Assembly (NCBI RefSeq): GCF_000204055.1
Contig: NW_006768773.1
Location: 1,271,879 to 1,335,878, forward strand
From: Melampsora larici-populina 98AG31
Taxonomy: Eukaryota; Basidiomycota; Pucciniomycetes; Pucciniales; Melampsoraceae
Direction of reading: 5' to 3'
DNA: 64,000 nucleotides
Of the stretch, positions 58,556 to 64,000 are shown piece by piece. Both the position numbers and the translations under genes were made by a program. Under the pieces are notes generated by a model. That model searched no databases, had not been told where the DNA came from, and saw only the letters and a list, made by a program, of their open reading frames with translations. The number at the start of each line of letters is the position of its first letter. The first letter of the stretch is position 1.

Positions 58556-58831
58556 ATGGCATATCTTGACCTTTCACCTCAGCATCAAGCCCTGACAGAA
58601 GATATTTTCATGCTCAATAATCAAGGGGCACCCACTAGCACACCGAAGCTGCGACCGGGTTATCTCGGTCGCACTGGTCAAAGCCACCGGTCACACTCAA
58701 CTTTAAATTCAAAATGTACGCATCAACTCTTCTTCTCCTCTAAAGGTTTAGAGAAAGAAAATCAAGTTGGCCCTAGCTTAGAAATCACTTTACCTGAAGA
58801 TCTCAAGGTATTGTTGGAGAAAAGAGCATGA
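58556..58831 (+). CDS. Hypothetical small protein (91 aa)
   Basis: Open frame from an ATG in excellent context (CACCATGG) to TGA. Polar, with Gln/Ser/Thr-rich start (MAYLDLSPQHQALTEDIF) and an amphipathic charged end (LEITLPEDLKVLLEKRA). No domain, signal peptide or membrane span. The orderly C-terminus and start context favour a real gene, but there is no homology I can name, and an upstream exon cannot be excluded. Confidence 0.35.
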   Translation: MAYLDLSPQHQALTEDIFMLNNQGAPTSTPKLRPGYLGRTGQSHRSHSTLNSKCTHQLFFSSKGLEKENQVGPSLEITLPEDLKVLLEKRA

Positions 58832-60158
58832 GATCAGCAAAGTTCAAATGTAAAATCAGGTTTTTTCTTCAAGATGCAAAAGGAAAAGTGTCACAACAGA
58901 GGTCAAAACCTGAGTAAGGTAAAGACTCAAATAAAGCTTACTTGAATTAGAAAGGAGTAAATGATAAAAAACTTACAGTGCGAAATGAAAATAAAAATCA
59001 ATGAGAATTTGAAATGAAATTCAAAGATAAAAATGAGAACTTCAACTGAATAAGGCATAGTCCAAAGATAGAAGATCACAAAACATCACACTCATCATCA
59101 AGATTGAGGATCACACTGCAACCTCATGGAACCAAGACCATGAGAATAAGGCTGGTGCGGTTCTGACTTCAGATCAACCACAACAGTGCTTGTATTCCAA
59201 ATTCCAGGCAGGACACCTGTCCTCTGAGTGTGGCTTTATACTGTACAAAATGGTAAACTTGAAGACTTTTTTTCCTTTTTCTCTTGACTAACTGAATTTT
59301 CAGGGTGAGGGACACTCCACTGACCTATTGTATCAAGTATCTGCAAAGTGGTGATACCTTTTCTCAATACCATCCGATCACAGCACATAAAATTGTACCA
59401 TGTTTGGAATCATTACTTGTACTACATCTATGCACCTTATTTGTCTGATAATGTTATGTCAATACATTGTTTCACTGAGATGAGATCACATTAGATCTTC
59501 ACAACATACTTTCTTGACAAGTTAAGGAGTGGTGAGATGGTAGTAGTACAAGAAAGAATTAATTTCTAGTGAACCTCTTCCAATTCTCCATTCCAATCAT
59601 GAAGTCACTAGCTCTCAATTATCCAGAACTTGTGTTGAAGATACAGATACAACTTATCAGGATAGGTGTTCCAATTTTCAATGTTAATACAAATACACTA
59701 AGAAGAATCATCCAGATTTTTATTTTCATTTCCTTATTTGATCAAAAAAAAAACGATCCAAAAAAACAATTTCCCTTGACAGATTCATCTCCTACCCCCA
59801 AAAAAAGAAGAAAAAAAAAGAGTTACAGAAACCAAAAAAGAGATCAAAAAGAATACGTTACAAAGATATAGATAGATAGATATATGTATGTAATTAAAAT
59901 CAAAACTACTACTACTACCAAAAACCAATCAAATCTAAAGAAACACTAAATTAATTTTTAACTAATCAAAAAAAAAACACAATGTGATTAAGGAAATCTA
60001 GAGATGCAAAATCAAAATGAAAAACTCAAATTTAAAATGAAACACAAAACAAAACAAAACAAAACCCTAAAGAGAAACAAAAGACGAACGAACCACCAAA
60101 ACAAAAAAAACAATCCATAATATCTATATTAAACTTCGATTACTTTTTTTCTTTTCCT
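58832..60158. other. Intergenic, strongly A-rich, no gene seen
   Basis: 3' flank of the GT90 gene. From about 59750 to 60120 the plus strand is A-rich with short runs, including four AAAAC units at 60046-60065. The open frame at 59569 is Ile/Lys-rich and reflects base composition. Confidence 0.5.
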
Positions 60159-62465
60159 TTAATAAGGATTCCATTGAACAGTATGCATTAAACTAAAGAA
60201 AAACCAAAAAGAAGAAAAAGAGATTCAGTCGAAGAAAGTATTGTGTTAATAAGTGAGTAGGTTTAAATACGAACTTGAAAGATTCAAAAGCCGTATAATT
60301 ATCTAATCTCTGAGGAACAAATCCTTGAACTTCAGACCAAGCCCTAAACATCCTACAAATCAAAAAACCCGCACCCCACCAAGAAAAACTCAATCTTCCC
60401 TTTACCCTCCTTAGAAAAGAAAGCAAAGAAAAAAAAGCAAGAACTCAACTGTCTCCAATAACAAGAAATCCCAGCAGGACTTAAATAATATTTAAACAAT
60501 CGATTCGAATTCTCTGCAATCGATTTTGATTTCTTTTGATCATTGATTAAAGATTTCATAAGTTCAGGTAAACCTTCGAATCCAGGTCCTTTAGCTAATG
60601 CAATGTTTTGGGTAGGTGAATTAGGATTCGAATCTAATAAATGATGAAAATGCTGCAAAGAAAAGAAAAGAAAAGAAACCCCAATCCCACCCGCAAGAAG
60701 AAGAAGAAGCAAAAAAAACAATCAGTAAATTGATCAATCATTATTCTAGAAGAAAAAAAGAAAAGTTTTACTTGAATGAATTTCATTTCATGTGAAACGA
60801 TCACACTACGACACATTTGTAAATACTTCAATCTACCTGAATATGCATAACCTTCTGCATGAACCAAGTATTGATATTGACAATGTTCTTCTGGAGTTTT
60901 TAATAATCCATCTAAATGTTGCCATACAATCGGTTTGATATCATTCCATTCATGTCCTTTTGCAATCTCAATCATTTGCTATAATCCCAAAACACATCAA
61001 AAAAAATAAAATAAAACACATTAATAAATCAATCAATCAATCATCTAAAGAAACATTAACCAATCTTTTTCTCTGGAAAACCAGAATCTTTAAAGATTTT
61101 CAAAATATATACACACACACATACTTACTTCTCTAAGTTTGACCAAAATCGCACCTCTCCAAAAAGCCTTAGGAATCTTATCTTTCCAGTCCAACTTTTT
61201 TTCAATCTCATTACACTTATCTCTAACTTCAATCATACTTCCCACCTTCGGTTCAGGCCAAGAATAAAATCCGTAATCCGGTGTAAGCCAAACATCCTCT
61301 TGATCGATTGTACGATCTAAAACCCATAATGGTAATTTCGTTTCTTCACCTGTGGGTGCGTCTACTGTTTTTACTACGAATTCTATGTTTGGTAATCGTT
61401 CTGGTGAAGTGATCACGGCTTCTTCTGTGAAAGGTTTTTCCAAGACCTTCTTTTGCTTAGTTTTCTTCTTTTGATTTTTTGATTTGGAATAGATAGATTG
61501 ACTTACGAATCGAGTTTAATAATGCTTCTGTACGTTTTCCTGGTCCACTATAAGGTAAAGAAAAATCCCGTTTAGTGATGGTGAACTTGAATTGGGAGAA
61601 TTGGATTCAGGTTTTTGGAAAATCACCCTTTATATTCTTTGATATATACTCGATTCTCATAAATCAAAACCCTTGCGTGTCCCACTTTGATAGCTTCATC
61701 TAATTTCCCAAAAAGATTCACCCATCAATCAGCTTAAGTTTTTCAAAAAAGATGACATGAAGAGTTGTTGAAAGAAGACTTACCAAGTTGTTCAGACGTG
61801 ACTTTTTTATTTGATTCTTTATAAAACTTTACAACTCTTTCTAATTCGTAAAACAAATTAGGAAAATTCTTTTCACATCTTTTCATACCCATTGATCTAT
61901 CCATTTCGATTTCGATCGAATCCAATTTCTCTTCAACAAGTTGATCCACAACTTTAAACTCCAAACTAGAATTCGAATTTACAGAATGATGATCAAGCGA
62001 ATTCGAATGATCATGTTGAATAAATTCATTTAACAAACTTTCTTTCCAAACGTTTTCTTTTTCTTTTTCTTCTAAATCTTCACAAAACTTAGATTTATAT
62101 TTTTTAAGAGTAGAAGAATGATAAACCCGATTTGGAAAAGTTGAACAAGCTTTTGATTTAACAGCATTTAACAAATGATAAGTTGAACAAGCATTGGTTT
62201 GTGAAAGATTTGAATCTCTTATGAAATGTCGATCGATTAAGATTATTGAATAGATTATTGAAATGTAAATTATCCATGAGATAGGTTTGGATCTGATTAA
62301 ACTTGTGGTTGAGATGTGTTGAGATGGACTTGATGGATGAGAAAGTAATGGAGATTGTCCTTGAAATCATTAATTAGTTAGTTTTGAAAGTATAAAAATG
62401 ATTGATAGTAGATATAAAAACTTACCTGGTGATGTAGTCTTCCACTTTCGAAAGAAAGAGACCAT
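60159..62465 (-). CDS. CAP10-like glycosyltransferase, GT90 family (515 aa)
   Basis: Nine exons, 5' to 3': 62426-62465, 61784-62359, 61627-61699, 61507-61547, 61129-61424, 60772-60978, 60450-60652, 60275-60352, 60159-60192; all phases close to 516 codons. It has type II topology: a short basic cytosolic tail (MVSFFRKWKTT), one membrane span near residues 33-50 (WIIYISIIYSIILI), then a lumenal catalytic part. CAP10/GT90 landmarks are DVWLTPDYGFYSWPEP, KIPKAFWRGA, EHCQYQYLVHAEGYAYSGRL and CRSVIVSHEMKFIQHFHHLL. The family includes fungal xylosyltransferases and animal POGLUT enzymes that transfer sugars in the ER/Golgi; the substrate here is unknown. The last exon (11 codons, ending VQWNPY) was placed by phase. 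Confidence 0.88.
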
Positions 62466-63331
62466 TTTCAATCACAAACACAAACACACGATCCGATGAA
62501 GTTTGATGGATGATTGGTAAATTCAATTTCTGATCGGTTTGTATAGTAAGATGGTATTAAATTGTCGATAGGTTGAGTAAGTGAAAAATCGGTAGTGAAG
62601 TATTGCAGATGAGAAGTTTATATCTTATGGGATGTGTGAAGTTTTAGTTGAAGAGAAGACTTGAGAATATTCTTGATGTGTATGCGCAGGATGAAAAAGC
62701 TTTGTTCAAGATTGGTGAATCGTGATGAGTTCTCCTTTAGAAATGAAAGATCTTGTTCGGTTAAACTTTAATATTAACTAACTAATCTTCTTGGATTCTC
62801 AACTTTAAGTTTTACCCCTTCAAGCCTTCTCTCTCACCTCACCTCACTTCCTTTATCCCTTTGTTTGAAAAAAAAAATGTTTCAAGTTGAAATTGGATCA
62901 ACATTAAACTTAAGTTTCTTTTCGACTCATCGAAACCATGGCTATTCCAAAATGAATTTGTTTCAAAACTTAGAAAATTGTATCTAGGGATCACGAAGGA
63001 GAGTAATATCGAACGCAAGGTAAAGATTGACTGAAATGTACGAGGATGCTTTGGTAAAGATTCTAGTCTTGAGGATTGAAGATTGAAGATTGAAGACTCA
63101 AAATTAAATAAGTTTAGAATGAAGGTTGAAGCAATTAAGTAAGTGAATTTTGTAGCTTGATGAATACCTTTCAAGGGACGTTTTTCTTTCAAGTACAAAC
63201 TGACTCCTGCGACCCGTTTACCGACCAGAGGGGATTCTATTGCCGAATGACGTCAAAAGTCAAGACACGAAAGGTGAAAGATTACATAGGAAAGATCAGA
63301 TGGATGTACAGTCAATTCCATAAAGAATGAA
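62466..63331. other. Divergent intergenic region
   Basis: Promoters of the GT90 gene (minus) and of the gene starting at 63332 (+). A short tandem GAAGATT repeat lies at about 63075-63093. The minus-strand frame at 62839-63198 has no ATG of its own and no recognisable features. Confidence 0.45.
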
Positions 63332-64000
63332 ATGTTCAAAATTCGAAAAGACCTGATGGTCCGTGCACCGTGGAGCCAGACGAGCTTCGAACCACCAGGA
63401 TCAGCATTAACAATCAGATCCTGTCCAGATCCCGTCTTCTCAAATCTCAACAACGCTCACGAACCTCAATTTTCTTCAACCTTCACGAACCTCGAGTCCT
63501 TTGCATCGTACGACATCTCCAATCTGATGAGAGGACCCTCGATGGCGCGATGGGGTAGCCCACCACGATTGAACTCCGGCCGCGCTAAATCTGGTCATTT
63601 TTCTGGAACACCCATATCCACAGTCTCTTCAATCAACTCAGACCAATCCGATCATTCTTCATTCCCTGTCAAAGCTTTCATATTCATCCCGCTATTTCTC
63701 AGCGTCTCCAATTCAACCTTCATCCTTGATAACCCGTTAGAAATGTCGAATGTTTCTGATATTAGTGCCCAGTACGTCTTCGAATTGAAAATCCAAGGAA
63801 ATCCAACTTACTGATTCTGATCGTTGATTTGCAGGTCCGATTCCGAATTTATGAAGATGGCCAAAAAGTATTTGGCTGATGAAGGTTATGAAGGTTCCAG
63901 TAGTGCCACCCCGGTCGAATTCGATTACAGACACTCTTCTCCGGTTAAAGAAAAATCCCCCGTCAGAGGACCTACTCCATTCATTGCACCTGGTAAGTGA
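63332..64000 (+). CDS. 5' part of an unrecognised gene, cut by the window edge
   Basis: Exon 1 is about 63332-63771 and exon 2 is 63835-63992; the phase-2 junction CA/G keeps the frame. A GTAAGT donor at 63993 shows that the gene continues. The N-terminus is Ser/Pro/Arg-rich (SMARWGSPPRLNSGRAKSGH, PISTVSSINSDQSDHSS). A short hydrophobic stretch around AFIFIPLFLSV could be a membrane span or an unrecognised intron. Exon 2 encodes SDSEFMKMAKKYLADEGYEG and then a Pro-rich segment (SSPVKEKSPVRGPTPF). The first ATG is used; a second in frame lies 24 bases later. Function unknown. Confidence 0.5.

Noticed and set aside
62839..63198. 119-codon minus-strand frame
   Set aside because: Lacks its own upstream ATG at the frame start, has no motif and lies in a divergent promoter region.
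1..64000. tRNA, rRNA, CRISPR array or bacterial operon
   Set aside because: No tRNA arm signatures, rRNA blocks or regularly spaced repeats were seen, and introns show that the sequence is eukaryotic.

Overview
The window looks like nuclear DNA from a basidiomycete fungus, most likely a rust (Pucciniales, Melampsora- or Puccinia-like). Genes are split by many short introns (about 50-210 bases) with GT..AG ends and CTGAC/CTAAC-type branch points, intergenic DNA is AT-rich, transposon remnants are common, and the recognisable proteins are fungal (Bud6/Aip3, Prp6, dihydrofolate reductase, a CAP10-like GT90 glycosyltransferase, a secreted/membrane family I associate with the DUF7872 label, and a small secreted Cys-rich protein). 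The genus is an inference; no marker here settles it. Exon coordinates were worked out by hand from reading frame, splice signals and phase, and most models close exactly in frame.

Region by region. 0.7-10 kb: a small Cys-rich gene (+) followed by three tandem minus-strand paralogues (133, 138 and 137 aa). These share a 91-nt first exon, a phase-1 intron and an upstream block conserved about 185-200 bases before each ATG. Relics of the Cys-rich gene, decayed coding sequence and a 169-bp TIR element lie between them. 10.5-14.4 kb: BUD6, 5 exons. 14.4-17.8 kb: intergenic. 17.8-18.7 kb: a small gene of unknown function. 19.6-21.7 kb: an 11-exon secreted/membrane protein gene (minus). 21.7-38.7 kb: a transposon-rich block with four small TIR/foldback elements, an orphan LINE ORF1-like gene with CCHC knuckles, a possible transposase relic and one complete, young Ty3/Gypsy LTR retrotransposon (29961-36679, 387-bp LTRs, GTAC target duplication).

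38.7-45.3 kb: a 7-exon gene for a 2000-aa Ser-rich protein that I do not recognise. 46.7-47.6 kb: dihydrofolate reductase (minus) with a cell-cycle-box-like promoter. 48.3-48.9 kb: a small secreted Cys-rich protein, an effector-type candidate. 50.4-52.9 kb: a helical, probably mitochondrial protein (minus), divergent from PRP6 (53.1-56.3 kb, U5 snRNP splicing factor). 56.9-57.8 kb: a coiled-coil protein of 216 aa (minus). 60.2-62.5 kb: a GT90 glycosyltransferase of 515 aa in 9 exons (minus). 63.3 kb to the edge: the 5' end of an unrecognised plus-strand gene.

The housekeeping genes (BUD6 for polarity, DHFR for folate and nucleotide supply, PRP6 for splicing, GT90 for glycan synthesis) are unrelated neighbours; nothing suggests a shared pathway. 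The most unusual feature is the tandem family at 2.9-9.6 kb, where the upstream block looks better conserved than the proteins. No tRNA, rRNA or CRISPR array was seen.
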